Notes under the pieces: model-generated
Seen by the model: the letters and a program-made list of their open reading frames with translations, nothing else
The model's database searches: none
What the model was told of the DNA's origin: nothing
Translations under genes and position numbers: made by a program
In this document: positions 39,231 to 51,740 of the stretch, in pieces
How positions within the stretch are numbered: position 1 is the first letter of the stretch
How the letters are laid out: the number at the start of each line of letters is the position of its first letter
From: Seison nebaliae
Lineage: Eukaryota > Rotifera > Pararotatoria > Seisonacea > Seisonidae
DNA: 64,000 nt
NCBI GenBank assembly: GCA_023231475.1
Contig: JALJEE010002128.1
Location: forward strand, 62,001 to 126,000
Reading direction: 5' to 3'

Positions 39231-41562
39231 ATACACCAACCTTTCCAAATGTGTTTGTATCATTCGCCAACTTGGAACGAAGTAAAAATGAAGTTGATTA
39301 GAGAATTAGACTTCGGTGCCTGATAATGCTCATTCGTCTCCTTTCTGTTTGTTTTAAGATGCTATACGGAATTTTAATTCGACATCGTTAAATTGTAAAT
39401 GTCTTTCTTTCTCCATTCTCATTACAAATCATCTCAAACGACTGGTCACTCCGATTAAAATTTTCATGATTCTCATGTGAACACCACACGACGGAAAGGT
39501 TTGACTGTAAGAGAGAATTATCTAATTTCAATTCCATTCCATTCCATTTATTATTGTTTTTGTTGTTGGTGTTAATGTCGTCGTATTCGATTGCTGCTTT
39601 CTCAATAAGGAGAAACTTTTTGAAAATTGTTTATTTTTCAAATGAAATATTAGTTAGAGGAACTGTTCCATTAACAAAGTCAACTAAAACTAAATGAGTT
39701 TTATTCCTAAAATTAATTTTTTTACAACTATTCCTTAACTTTTTCCAATGGATGGCAACGGGCGGAAGAGAAGTAGAAAGAAGGAAGAAAATAAAAGAAA
39801 TCACAGAAAGTAATTTCTCTCATTTTCTATCGTTCCTATTTTTTGAAGGTGAAAAATGGAGTAAAAGTTTTATGTAAAAAAGAAATGGGATAATATAACC
39901 TAATTTTGATGTGAATAACTTTTAAGGAATAAATTTGGAGAAAATATAGATATGCTCTATTTAAATTTCTTCTTATTATAATATGTTTGGTCGATGAATA
40001 ACATCTGATTTTCACGTGAATCATTAATATCTTTATCACAAAAAATCTTTTCTTCTATCGACATTCTTCTTATCGATCGATATCTTTCAGTAATTTCTTT
40101 GAGGAACACTAGTAAAGTGAAATTCGAATAATTAAATTTCTAATATCATGAAATGTAATTTGGACGGAACTTGTGTTTTCGGAAGAAATAAATTTCCTTT
40201 TTTTCTTCTTTCAGTTAGTCTAATAAACAATTAATTAAAGGAATCTGTGAGGAGGGAATATGAGGAATATTAATATGTTTTAAAAGGAATAATTATCGTT
40301 CTTTTACGATTTCATGATGGAGTGGAATACACTCGATTAATTTGAAGTATTTCTTTCGAAAACAGAACTCCAATGAATTTGATTCGATTTCCATTTATTC
40401 GATGAAAAGTTTAAATATAAAACACAATTCATTCGATTAAGTTAAAATTTTTCCTGTTAATTCGGGTGAATTGAAGCCGGAAGAATAAGTAAGATAAAAA
40501 ATGAGTTCAATCGATCTTGATAGACCTGGATCTTAGACGATGATGTTATACATCTTTCCTGAGAGATGGGAGGGAAGAGGAGGCGGAGGAGGAAACTAAA
40601 TTTCTGTCAGGAATTGATGATTCTGATAAAAAGATGTTTGATGGTTGTAACGAACATGTACGTAGAAGCAAATTGCATCACTTAATTAAATCAAACATCC
40701 TGTTGAAGATGATAATTTGGTTGATGTTTTTCTTCATGTTGTTGATGTGTCTTTTACCTTACAGAGACTTATCTGTGAAAGCGTATTTCGGTGAAAGGAA
40801 AGTTAAGATCGGTATGCTTCCCATGTAGATGTGCGTGTACGTGATTTGTCCCAAAAATGTGGGGAGAATTGTGTAGAAGAAATATTAAATGGTTTTTCGA
40901 TCCCACACCGTCTCAATAAGTGAATGGACAAATAGGTTGATTATTTCTCTTTTAAATCTTGATGTTCTACCTAGCTTGCTAGCTTGCTACCTAGAATCGA
41001 CTGTTTATAGATATCGGCAATATCATAAGATAAATCGATGAGATGAGGTTGGGGTGGAAGAGATGAAGTTAATGAATAAAGTTATAGGTAAATTGAGGGG
41101 AGAGGAAGAAGAGACTAAAGGATAAAAGAGGAGAATCTTTAATACTTCCAAATCCAATTAGTCATTAATGAGTAGAATCTCTTTCTCTTTTGCCTCAGTT
41201 ATTTTTCTTTCATTTATCAGAATAGGCAGAAGATAGAGACGAAGACGTAGAATTCCTTGGAGATGGAAATCTTTTGATAAACAATTCAGTTTGGATAGAC
41301 AACATTATTAATTCATAGATCTCCTTTCACATAAACCATATTTATATAAATACATCTCCCAATCTGTCTCTAATAATATTAACAACCCAAACAATAACAA
41401 CAACAGCAACTTACAACATCATTTTATATAATTATTGATAATTACACAAAAATCCAAAGATTCTCATTCATTTTCTTTCATTACCAAACAAATTGGAGAA
41501 CGTTTATTGGAAAACTGATTATTTAGTCAAAATTATCAGGATCATTCGAACTATCTCATTTC

Positions 41563-43743
41563 ATGATGTCTGTTCACGGATTAGTTCGACATAATCCAAC
41601 AATAACATTTCCATTGAACAGTATTGCCATCGTCGACGATGTAAGTGATTTCCTTTCAGATGATTTCTTCCCTGAAAGACGATTGAAGAATAAGCAGAAG
41701 AATAATGAGATTCAATCAAATTTAATTTCGGAGACGAATCGTTCGAGACGAGAAGTCGATCCGATACCTGCTAGTGATGAGAATGAGATGATTAATGGGA
41801 TTGATTTGTCATTAACTTCATCCACTTCATCATCATCCACGTACTCATCGGTGATGGAAAAGAATGAAGTAACATCAGAAGAAGAAGAGGAAGAAGAAAG
41901 AGTTTTCGAAGACGTGAAATCGAGTGAAGGAAAAGTGAAAAGTGCTCGCTCTCGATATGAACGATATTGTTCGTCGACTGTGTTGCCTAGCAACGGAAAT
42001 GTCACATTAAATAAGAGGAGTAATGGAACGACGACAACTTCCGCGCAAATCCTGAACCTTAAACAATCTAATAATAATAAACGTGGAAATTTTCCGTATC
42101 GACAGGTCGAAATAGAGAAGAATATGAACAGTTCGATAAACAGACCGATTGCATCGTCGTTGGAGGAGGAGAGGGCGGTTGGATATGGCAATTCGAAATT
42201 CAAAGAAAATGCAACTAATTATATGACGCTAAGTGCTCATAATAATGAGAAAGAAGATTCACACATATTTTCAACATTTTATTCAAAACATAATTGCACA
42301 AGTAGCTCCTACTCTCCAAACATTTACACCGATCAAGCCGAGAGAACATCAACGAGATTAATCGAGACTACACTTCTCCCAACCAACGACTTCACATCAG
42401 ATTCGTCGAGAAAATCTTTCCCTACATTATCGCCATCAACCTCGTCACTATTATTATCAACATCTGAAATTCGAAACATTAACCAGTCGAAGTCGCACGC
42501 AGTCAAATCAACTTCACAATCAACAACAACAACATCAATATTAGCATTGAAGGAAAGGAAAGTTGGTTCGATAGTTAAACATAAATCTCTTTCCGCTTTC
42601 AAGAATAAAAGAACGAATTGTAACACTACTCCTAATAGAAGTGAGTATCATAATAATATTAATGGTGAAGAGGAGGAGGTGGAGAATAACAATAATGACT
42701 CTGATACGATTCCATTGGAATGTGAAACGAGAAATTTATTGAAGAAATTCTCTCAAATTTTTTCATCTATTCATAAGGCAAATAAACGTGCACGGCACTA
42801 TTCCTTACAAACTTTCAATTTATCAAATAATATTCCCGCTTCTCACCCAAACAATAAATATACGAACGAAGGTAATATCGACATTAAGGAGAAGAAGAAC
42901 AAGAAGAACAACAGTAGAAATTTAGAAACACAATTTCCGTCTATTCTCCATAGAACAAGTTCACCTTTCTCCAACTTCGAAGGTTTCGGAACGAATATAT
43001 TTCCGATATTGGCACAATTACGACGAGCATGCCAACATCGTTTCTTTCTTCATCCGACGTTCTCCTCACAAATTAATCAGTCATCGAATCGAAATTGTCA
43101 AGTTGCAAGAAGTTTGTCGCGTCGTAGATCATCTCGAAACAGTTTAAGAAATTTCCGTTCGTGGAGTGCTGCTGTTATATGCATGAGCAATTATTCGGAA
43201 TATTTAGTGGAATCAAGGAATGAAAAGAATGCGAAATATAATAATTTGGATGGGAAGAAAGAGTTGACTCCGAACAACTCCTTTCATCGATTATACGAGA
43301 AAGACAACGTCATTCTTGATCATTCACCAAATATCGATTTAAATGAATCGATGAGGAACATTGAGAATAATCCGACACAATTACATCATTTGTCTTACGA
43401 TGATTCAAATGCATCCTATTCTTCATATTCGCCCACACATCTCCTACCCAACGTCATCGAGAACGATTCGTTAATTACTGGCAATAATTATTTTTTGAAT
43501 TCTGACGCCAATTCCGACAAATTCATTTCGACCTCAACGAATATTTATGAGCAATCGCCAATAATCAATTCGACACATCACCACCATCAACAACCACCAC
43601 ATCATCATCTTCATCATTCACATTTATTGCAAGACGAACATGAATCAGAACTCTCATTACATTCATCTCATTTACTTCATCATCCTTTACATGAATCAGA
43701 ACAACAACCAGAAGAAATACTAAGTCAATCAGAACAACAACAA

Positions 43744-43774
<31 letters not shown>

Positions 43775-46700
43775 AACAGGAACAAATAGAACAGGAAGAG
43801 AAGCAACATCAACATCCCGGTAATGAGAATAGTATGAAAAGTAATATTAGATATGACAATAATGACATATATCATTATTCGGTAAATGAGCAACGACTGA
43901 CATCACACAATCACCTTCTATCGACATGCGTACTTCCAAGTAACAATGATCAATATTATAAGCAGCACTATAACAACAGTGGAACGAATGAACAATTAGG
44001 AAAGCATTCCTCCCAATTACCCGAAGAACGAAACTTACCCCCAACAACTGAGTCGACATCGTCGAACATTATTGATTTGGAGAAGAATATGAATAATAAT
44101 TATGAACAAATTTATGATTCTCCTGAAATGAATCAAATGAAATATATTAATCCGACAACCAATCATCGCAATCAACAACCGTCGCAACAATTGTATAATT
44201 TAAATTTGGATAATTCGAATACGATGATTGTTCCGGAGAAAAAAGCGAGAACTGATGGAAAGAATGAATTGATCACTTATCAAGTTCCTTCTCAAACAAA
44301 TTCCATCAATAATTCAATAAAGAACGGAATATCATACATCAAACACAACATCGATCGAGGAGAAGTAGACGAGAATAATAAATATGAACCGTTAAATTCA
44401 TCACCAATCACCGACTATCAACATTCATATATACCACCAACTAGATCAACATTATATAGAGAGAATCAATGGATACCCAACAACAACAACAATATGAACA
44501 ATTTGAAAAATGAAAAGAATTTATTGAATTCAAATCAATATGGAAAATGTTCGATGCAGAAATTGAGTGATGTCGATTGTCCACCGTTGATTGATGATTT
44601 GAATGGAAATAATTCGATAATTCCATCGTCCAATAATAATATGAGGAAGAATTTAATGAGTTCGAATGATGATAATAATAATGTCTCATATCTTTCCGAC
44701 AATCCACGAGATGATCATATATATCCGTCAAATCAAGCTGATATCAATTATGATGATTCAAATTCTCAAATGAAATTAGCCAACACACCTTCACATTCAT
44801 CGCCCAATTGTACATCGACGAATCCACAAGAGGAGATCAATACAAAAGAATTGGCACTTCGTATCAGTACGGAATTGAAGCGATATTCGATACCACAAGC
44901 TGTTTTCGCTCAACGCATTCTTGGCCGTTCTCAAGGAACATTATCGGATTTATTGAGAAATCCAAAACCGTGGGCAAAACTGAAATCCGGACGAGAGACA
45001 TTTCGTCGAATGTTCAATTGGCTACAGGAACCAGAGACATCCCGAATGGAATCATTACGTCATGCAAGTTAGCTTAATTTTTTGATATCGATTCAATAAA
45101 ACTTGACTAACTCGTAAAAATCACTTGAATGGAAGGACTTTAAATGTTAGAAGTAATTCACTATTAACAATCACTATTCTATAATCACGGAATTCTTAGT
45201 TGGTTTTTTGAATTCCAATCGAAAATTTTTAAAGAATCAATTCACTAGAAAATTTCAAGTTTCTAATATTTCACCTTCTAGTTGACATATAAATCTAGAA
45301 TCACACAACATTTTCTTAATATATTTCTTTGTGTTTTCTGTTCTTTCCATCATAAAAATTATGTCGTACCTTTATCACTTTTAGCGTCGATCAATAGCCA
45401 TCCAAATACCACAAATATCGTGAACAATTCCACTGCCAACAACAACAACAACTTGAACAACAACAATATGACGAATAATCAAAATTATGATATGACTTAT
45501 AATAATAACGGTGGGAAATTCCATTCGTTCTCATCATCATCATGTCTTTCATTGACATCATCATCAGATACGTCGTCACCTGAATCCATATCAGTTGTAG
45601 ATAATAAATATCCATTAAAATATGGGAAATTATTGAACAACAATAATTCGAATTATTCCATACGTAAAAATTATTATAATGATTCAGTAAGTAATACGAG
45701 AAATTTAAATATCACTATAAATAATCATTATAATTATAAGAATAAAAATGATTATTATCATTCGAATGATTCAAATAATTGTACTTCAAATTGTACATGT
45801 TATTATGATGGAAGCAAGAATAACAGTAACAACAATTCATCATCTTCATCATCCAATTCATCGTCCACTTATAATTATTCTACACAGAATACTTATAATA
45901 ATTCAGTAAAATATTCCAAATATTCAACTGAATGTTCGATAAAAGATTGTAATTGTTCCTCGTCAACCACCAATCAACAAACGGGAATGAAAAGAAAATT
46001 AATAAGCAATTCCTTTAATCGAGAACAATATGATACTCACCAAGACTATCAACATAGAAATTCCTATTCAAATAAATCCAATCAATATTATGATGATGAA
46101 TATGATTCCGACGATGGTATTTGTAGTGATTATAATTCAACATATCATTCGACTGAACCGCTCTCTTCCTGTCACACCTCACCACGAAGTCAGACATCGT
46201 CTTATATAAATAATTCGTATGAAGCCGATTCGAATCGATTTGTACGTCGTGACGCCGATGGTCGTAAAATTCAAATTTTAACAATTGCCACATCATCTGG
46301 TAAACGGAAGAATAATTTCGTTAACGATTCACCACTCAACAAATATGATCGATATGATGATCATAATTATGGAGTAAATAATTTTTCCAATACCTCATCC
46401 AATACCATCTATAGCGATGTGACGAAAACTAATTCGAAAACTATTTCATATCGTAATGTCACACCAAACACTTACAATATTCAACGTCTACCTGAATATT
46501 GAAGTTAGTTGATTTTTCCTCATTCTCACATCAATTCATTCACTCAACTTCTATCACCGACCATTTCCATCACCGTAAGTGAATCATGAAACAAAATCAA
46601 TAGTTTCTTTTTCCAGATTTGTGTGATATTCTATTGTGTGTAGAGAACAAAAAGAGCACTATTTTAAAAAAGCCGAATAAAAACCCAAAAGAGAGAAAAA

Positions 46701-47878
46701 AAACTTAAAATTTAAATTCCCATAAAAACCATTTTCCCACCGAAAACTATTTTTATTCTCCTTTTATACTTCTAGTGCTATCATACACATCATCTATCGG
46801 TACATGTGGTATTGAACCGGCAAAAATCCAAAACCATCCAATAATGACCAATATTCCATCAAATCAACAAGAAACACAAAACGTGGACTTTAGACAGACA
46901 GATTACATCCAAAACCCATCTCCTATTTCAACACCATCAACTACTCCCAATTCCAACCTCTTATCATCAACAGGACAATCGTTCAAGAAATTCACAAAGA
47001 AATCTCATTCGACGGATCAATCGAGAAAAAAACCTCGTCTCGTCTTTACAGAATTGCAACGTCGTTCGTTACATGCAATTTTTAAAGAGACTAGAAGACC
47101 GTCAAAAGAAATGCAAAAAAATATTTCGGAGAAACTTGGCTTAAGTATTAACACCGTTTCCAACTTTTTCATGAATGCCAGACGTCGATCACCGGAGAAA
47201 TATGGTGGTTCTGTTCGGAATGATCAATCGTCAACATCTTCCTCGACGACCGATTCAATTTCAACTGTTCATTTACCTTCCAACTCCTCCAATTTCCCAC
47301 AAGACCCTCCAACTAGCAATGAGAATGATAAGAGTAGTGAAAAAGGTCCGACTGTACCAAGTCTACTGGACAATGATTTGAATTTAATTCCACATTATTC
47401 AGATAGTGTCACTACTTTCCTTAACGAAAACTTAAATCAGACAACATCCAACATATTTCAAGGTTTCTTACGGAAACCATTAATGACATTTTATCCTTCT
47501 CGTTTAGACGTGCCGTCTGGAAATTCATCACAATTCTACAACATCACCTATCCGCCACCTGATGGAACGAATAATTATCAGTCGAATGTCAATTCATATA
47601 ACGAACAATATTTCCAAAATCTTTGTCTGAATTCTCTCAGTTTCCCATCGAACAATTCGTACGAACAAACACCAATTTTGTCGTGCACTCAATCGACATC
47701 CTTAGGCTTACCCTCACAACCGACTACCACCCTTCCATCAAACGAACCATCATTAACAGTATTGCAAAGATCATTATCGACGAATCCCGTATCATCTTAT
47801 CTGAATCTCCCTCAAACAATGTAAGAACACTTCTCCACATCTATCTACCGAAAAACGGTTATTTTCAGTACGAATTAA
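41563..47878 (+). CDS. ONECUT-class CUT-homeodomain transcription factor
   Basis: Exon 1 is 41563-45067 and the homeodomain exon is 46776-47820; both joins fit phase 1 (GCA A then TG CTA). A 48 bp terminal intron is possible at 47821-47868 (GTAAGA to TTTCAG), ending at 47878; without it the frame stops at 47824. The product is about 1517-1519 residues. Residues 1-1085 are low-complexity and rich in Ser, Asn, His and Gln, including a poly-Gln run near 43735-43790. The CUT domain is at about 1090-1167 (INTKELALRISTELKRYSIP, FAQRILGRSQGTLSDLLRNP). The homeodomain is about 85 residues into its exon (KKPRLVFTELQRR, NTVSNFFMNARRR), with the Phe-48 and Met-50 recognition-helix residues typical of ONECUT. 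It acts in the nucleus. The long N-terminus is unusual. Confidence 0.92.
43735..43790 (+). repeat. In-frame CAG/CAA repeat coding poly-Gln
   Basis: A mixed CAA and CAG tract encoding about 15 consecutive glutamines inside exon 1 of the ONECUT gene, preceded by a His-rich segment. Mixed codons suggest it is stable rather than an expanding pure repeat. Confidence 0.9.
45385..46502 (+). CDS. Alternative/cassette exon of the ONECUT gene
   Basis: An Asn/Ser/Tyr-rich frame lies in the intron between the CUT and homeodomain exons. It has its own acceptor (CACTTTTAG at 45384) and joins exon 1 in phase 1 (A + CG, continuing TCG ATC AAT). Read to its TGA at 46500-46502 it gives a CUT-only protein of about 1540 residues without a homeodomain. 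Two donors would carry the phase on into the homeodomain exon: GTCTAC at 46486, before the stop, and GTTAGT at 46504, just after it. The content is low-complexity with one more conserved-looking run (RFVRRDADGRKIQILTIATS). It could be a terminal exon, a cassette exon or, less likely, a separate gene. Confidence 0.6.
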
Positions 47879-48492
47879 CCACCTGAATTATCAGAAATTT
47901 ATTTTTCTCAATTTTGAATTTCCTTCAAAAAAAATCCTTGAAGAAAAGATAATTCTTAAAAATGGAATTTCAATCATTTTTTATCATTCTCTCTCTCTCT
48001 TTTCCCAATGGTCTCAACTTTAAAGATATATCTAATTCTCTCAAACTTTTATTCTTACCAAACATATTCTTTTCATATTTTATTTTAAGGACAAAAAACT
48101 TTATTTTCTAGTCATCTATATCATCTATTCATTTCACAAATATTTTTATTATAATTACGACTATTATTTCTTTTATTGATACAGTTAATCAATTGACTTC
48201 TTTCTATTTTTTCGTTACTCCAATTATCTTAATAATTTCTTCTCATTTCAATTTCTCTTTCTCTCTTTTTTTAACAGACACTTTTCATTCTGATCAATTT
48301 AATCAATAATTTGAATAATTTTATTTAATTCTATTTTTCTTAACATATCTTTTCTAATGAATAAAAATTGATATTATAGCATTCAAAGCATATTAATACT
48401 ATTTGATTTTAATTTTTTTTCAAAATATATAATTTATATCACATAAATTTCAATGGAAAAATAAGTACTTTCAATCAGATTTATAAATTTCC
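47879..48492. other. Convergent 3' spacer
   Basis: About 610 bp of T-rich sequence between the 3' ends of the plus-strand ONECUT gene and the minus-strand coiled-coil gene. An AATAAA is present near 48359 on the plus strand and may serve ONECUT. Nothing coding is seen. Confidence 0.5.
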
Positions 48493-49923
48493 TTAGGCTA
48501 AATGGAATTGGTGAGCTAATTGAATTCGTCGTCGTAATATAGCAGAATCAATCTTACTCGCATGTTCCTTCTCCTTCATATTTCTTTTTAATTTCGTTTC
48601 CATCTCATTCAAAGCCATCACACTATTGTCCGCTATGTTTTTTGTTGCCGATATAACTTGGTCAGTCTAGAAAGGAAAATGTCAAAATGGAAAAAGATGT
48701 TGGTAACTCGTATTAATTCCAATGCTTCAGGTAATTGTTTACCTGGATGTTTTTGATAATGTTTAATTATTGGTCTATCCAATTTTTCGGCTACGGCCAA
48801 ATCTGTATATTTTTCCGGCCCACGATTATGTCCATAAACGAAATTGATTTCTCGTTTCCAACCACTAGCTTGATTCTTCGCATTCCTATTAAGTCCAATA
48901 GCTGAATTTAAATTACACTAACAATTATATTATAAATCATTTGTGAGAAATAATTAAAATAATGAAAAATAATTAAAATAATGAAAAATAAACAGCCATA
49001 TTATATGCTTCACTACCGCCTTGACCTAATGCATCATTCACTGCTTTAGCGGCACCTTTACTAAATTGATTAGCTTCTGTGATAATTTGTTGAAGATTGT
49101 TTCTCAATCTTTTTGAAGAGTTAATGTCATCACTTACTCTATCCAATACTTGTTGGATGGCTGGTGTTAAAGCTTTCAACGACGGTTCTCTAAATGGGAA
49201 AATTAATTTTTTACGAATGAAGAATTAAGTTTATTCGAACGCTTCTTTCGTTGTTTTAGTTGAGAATTTATGAGAATTGTTCAAACATTGTGCCAATAAC
49301 TGACAAGTAGTTTTTCTTTCACTGATATGATCCTCCAATTCTTTTCTTCCATCTGATAATTGCTGAAATGAGAGAAATTGCAGAAATGGAACTTAAAATA
49401 ATTTATTAACTTTCACCATATCAATCGCTTCGGATAGACGAACTTTCAATCTCGAATTAATATCATTTAAAAATATCGTTTCCTTCTCCATCAATCTATC
49501 AGTGTTATCAATTTCCTTTAATTCATTTTTAGTTAATTAATCAATCAAGAACTAAAATGAAACTTTAATCATTTTAGCATTCGATCTTGCTTCTTTTGCA
49601 TCAGAATTGACAATTAAACTTTTGCGAACGAAATCTAAAGTCGTTTTCGTTTGTTCTACCAACTTCTTTAAAGACTTCAATTCTTCATTTACCTCATTCC
49701 ATTTCTTTTGCAAGTCACAAACAACTGTACGAACTTCCCGTTGATATAAGAATGCTTGTTCGTTACTCAGATCTTGTAAAATATCTCGAGTATTTGGCAA
49801 AGGACCATATTTTCGACTTAAGCTGATATTTTTCGTATTCTTCTTTGCTAAATTCGTCGATAGATTGATATCATTCACCACATCATTCCTCCACTTATTG
49901 GACGTTAACAGAACATCTTCCAT
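48493..49923 (-). CDS. Tektin-like coiled-coil protein
   Basis: Six exons: 49923-49564, 49515-49411, 49362-49241, 49189-48994, 48917-48708 and 48666-48493. Introns are 41-76 bp, all with GTT donors, and the exons sum to 388 residues in one frame. The sequence is almost wholly helical with heptad-like spacing: QREVRTVVCDLQKKWNEVNE, DLQKK, NSRLKVRLSEAID. A short non-helical loop (KHYQKHPGKQLPE) sits near residue 310, where tektins carry their RPNVELCRD loop, but the canonical nonapeptide is absent. Tektins form filaments inside the doublet microtubules of motile cilia. The start may be further upstream, since the frame is open without an ATG to about 50035. The gene model is firm; the tektin label is tentative, and a TEKTL1/CCDC105-type relative is the main alternative. 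Confidence 0.65.
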
Positions 49924-50578
49924 ATTTTGTTTACTCAAATAATCAGACACGAATCCATTGGAGACTTCTCTATTTTCTGATTCATATTTAAAACAATTAA
50001 AACTTTCTTCACTAACAGAATCGTTATTTAAATTTTAAGGTTCATTCGATTGATTAACATATTTATATAATCTTTCTCGAATAACTAAACTTTTATCAAG
50101 TTAAATCTATTACTCTAATTTCATGAATTCCATAGCAACGGAATTATAAATTTCTCTCTATGAAGATTTTTGTTTTTAATTAATAAAGTTTGACAGAAAA
50201 CGATAAAATTAGGAGAGGTTTAATTCAGATTTTTTAGAAAACTTTTTTCAAGTCTTAAATAATTTATTATAACAATTAAAATAAATTGTAAATTTGAGTA
50301 GAATGTGCAAGGTATTTGAGATGAAGTTTAGAAACGTAACGTAAGTTTAATGTTCATCAAAAACTAAGAATGTAGAAATTGGATGATTTTAAATGAAAGA
50401 TCCGTACAAGATCATTCTTTCGAAGTATCGCATAACAATGATCGATTTATCCGATTATTAAGCAAAAAGAAAAAAAACGAGAAATGCGAATACAATTAAC
50501 AATTCTATTGCAACAATTCTTAATTGTATTATAAAGAATATTATTTAAAATATGAATTCATTTTTTTCATCTGTTTCT
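49924..50578. other. Spacer between coiled-coil gene and KDEL receptor gene
   Basis: About 650 bp, AT-rich, containing the 5' flank of the coiled-coil gene and the 3' flank of the KDEL receptor gene. A GTTAG acceptor-like site near 50015 could join an unseen 5' exon of the coiled-coil gene. Confidence 0.4.
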
Positions 50579-51363
50579 TTATGCTGGTAATACGATATTC
50601 CTTCCACGTAGTACTAAAAGAGAAGAAGAACATTAAGAAATGAGAAAAGTGAAATTTGAAGAAACCTCGAGTGATATAGAGATAGAAGAAGTCGAGATAA
50701 AGTGCAGTTTGAATACATCCAGCAACAATCGCAATTAAATCATAGAAGCCAGTGGTATAATATCGATAAATCCAATTGAGAATATAGAGACCACGATATG
50801 CTCCCAATGCGAATAGATAATGACTTGTAATGGTTTCTGCTTCTCCCGTTTTCGAAATCATAAATAATTGAGGAAGGATTGCCACTGCCTCCAAATAAAT
50901 AGAGAAAGTCCACAAAATCTGTGCAAAATGAAAAATACAGATGAGAATGGGAATTTCTTTTACAAAACTTCAACAAAAACGAATTCATGGTTGATAAGAA
51001 TAGCAAGCACGGCCGACGGTATCAACAGAAATTCAATACGTAAAGTGTCGTGATTCGAATCGTATGTCGCTCGAAATTTCAGATACATCAAATACACAAT
51101 TCCCCAGGAAGATAATAAGTAGAAAATTTTCATTGTCGTATTGTAGACTGAGATGAAGCTGATGAATAAATCCAAATATCTCGAAGTGAAGACAATTGAA
51201 AATAATAATTGAGTGATTCCGGATAATCCTGAAAAAAAATGATGGGAAAATTATTTGATCAAAATTTCTCACCTGCACATGATCTCGTCTTCCAAATTTT
51301 CATCAACAATATTATGATGGCTGCCAAATGAGACATATCTCCCAGTAACCGGAAAATGTTCAT
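50579..51363 (-). CDS. KDELR: ER lumen protein-retaining (KDEL) receptor
   Basis: Four exons: 51363-51273, 51228-50969, 50918-50666 and 50613-50579, with introns of 44, 50 and 52 bp (donors GTGAGA, GTTTTG, GTTTCT). The product is exactly 212 residues, the family's length. Conserved blocks are present throughout: [65 protein letters not shown] and [14 protein letters not shown]. The tail [12 protein letters not shown] carries the basic residues expected for COPI-dependent retrieval. The protein has seven transmembrane segments, cycles between Golgi and ER, and returns escaped chaperones bearing C-terminal KDEL-type signals. The exact length and intact motifs make this the best test of the splice-site calls in this window. 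Confidence 0.97.
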
Positions 51364-51740
51364 TTTGCCGGTATGATATGAACGGATTTTAAATAAAACG
51401 AATTCGAACGACAACGATGAGATATTTTTTCTTTTTGAAACCACTCTTCCACTCTTAATACTCCAACTTACATGACGTGGAATGTATGCGAGAGACTAGT
51501 AGGAAAATTTTAGAAATTTTATTTCAATTTTTATTTTTTATTTTTTCAAATTTTAAGCTTTGATCTTCTCCTCCATCTCTGGTTCCTGTTAGCTTAACCT
51601 ATTTCTTTTGTCCTATGCAATTAAGTCCTATTGTGTCGCATTTAGTTCATAAGGAGGTGAATACTTGTTTCCCATCTGTTACTTCCCTTCTAAATAGACT
51701 GAATGGAAAAAGATATTTTATTTTATCAAAATGGAAATCT
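51364..51740. other. Short spacer, KDEL receptor 5' flank
   Basis: 377 bp between the start of the KDEL receptor and the stop of the Ly6-like gene. An AATAAA-type signal for the Ly6-like gene is seen near 51717-51722 (minus strand). Nothing coding. Confidence 0.5.

Larger units (their letters stand above)
34402..41562. other. 7.2 kb spacer between divergent NNT and ONECUT genes
   Basis: No coding frame can be supported. It contains the shared upstream DNA of the minus-strand NNT gene and the plus-strand ONECUT gene, with CT and CA repeats. A short imperfect repeat of TAGCTTGC lies near 40972-40996. Confidence 0.5.

Noticed and set aside
42333-42626. Antisense frames inside ONECUT exon 1
   Set aside because: They are complements of Ser/Asn-rich codons in a supported exon.
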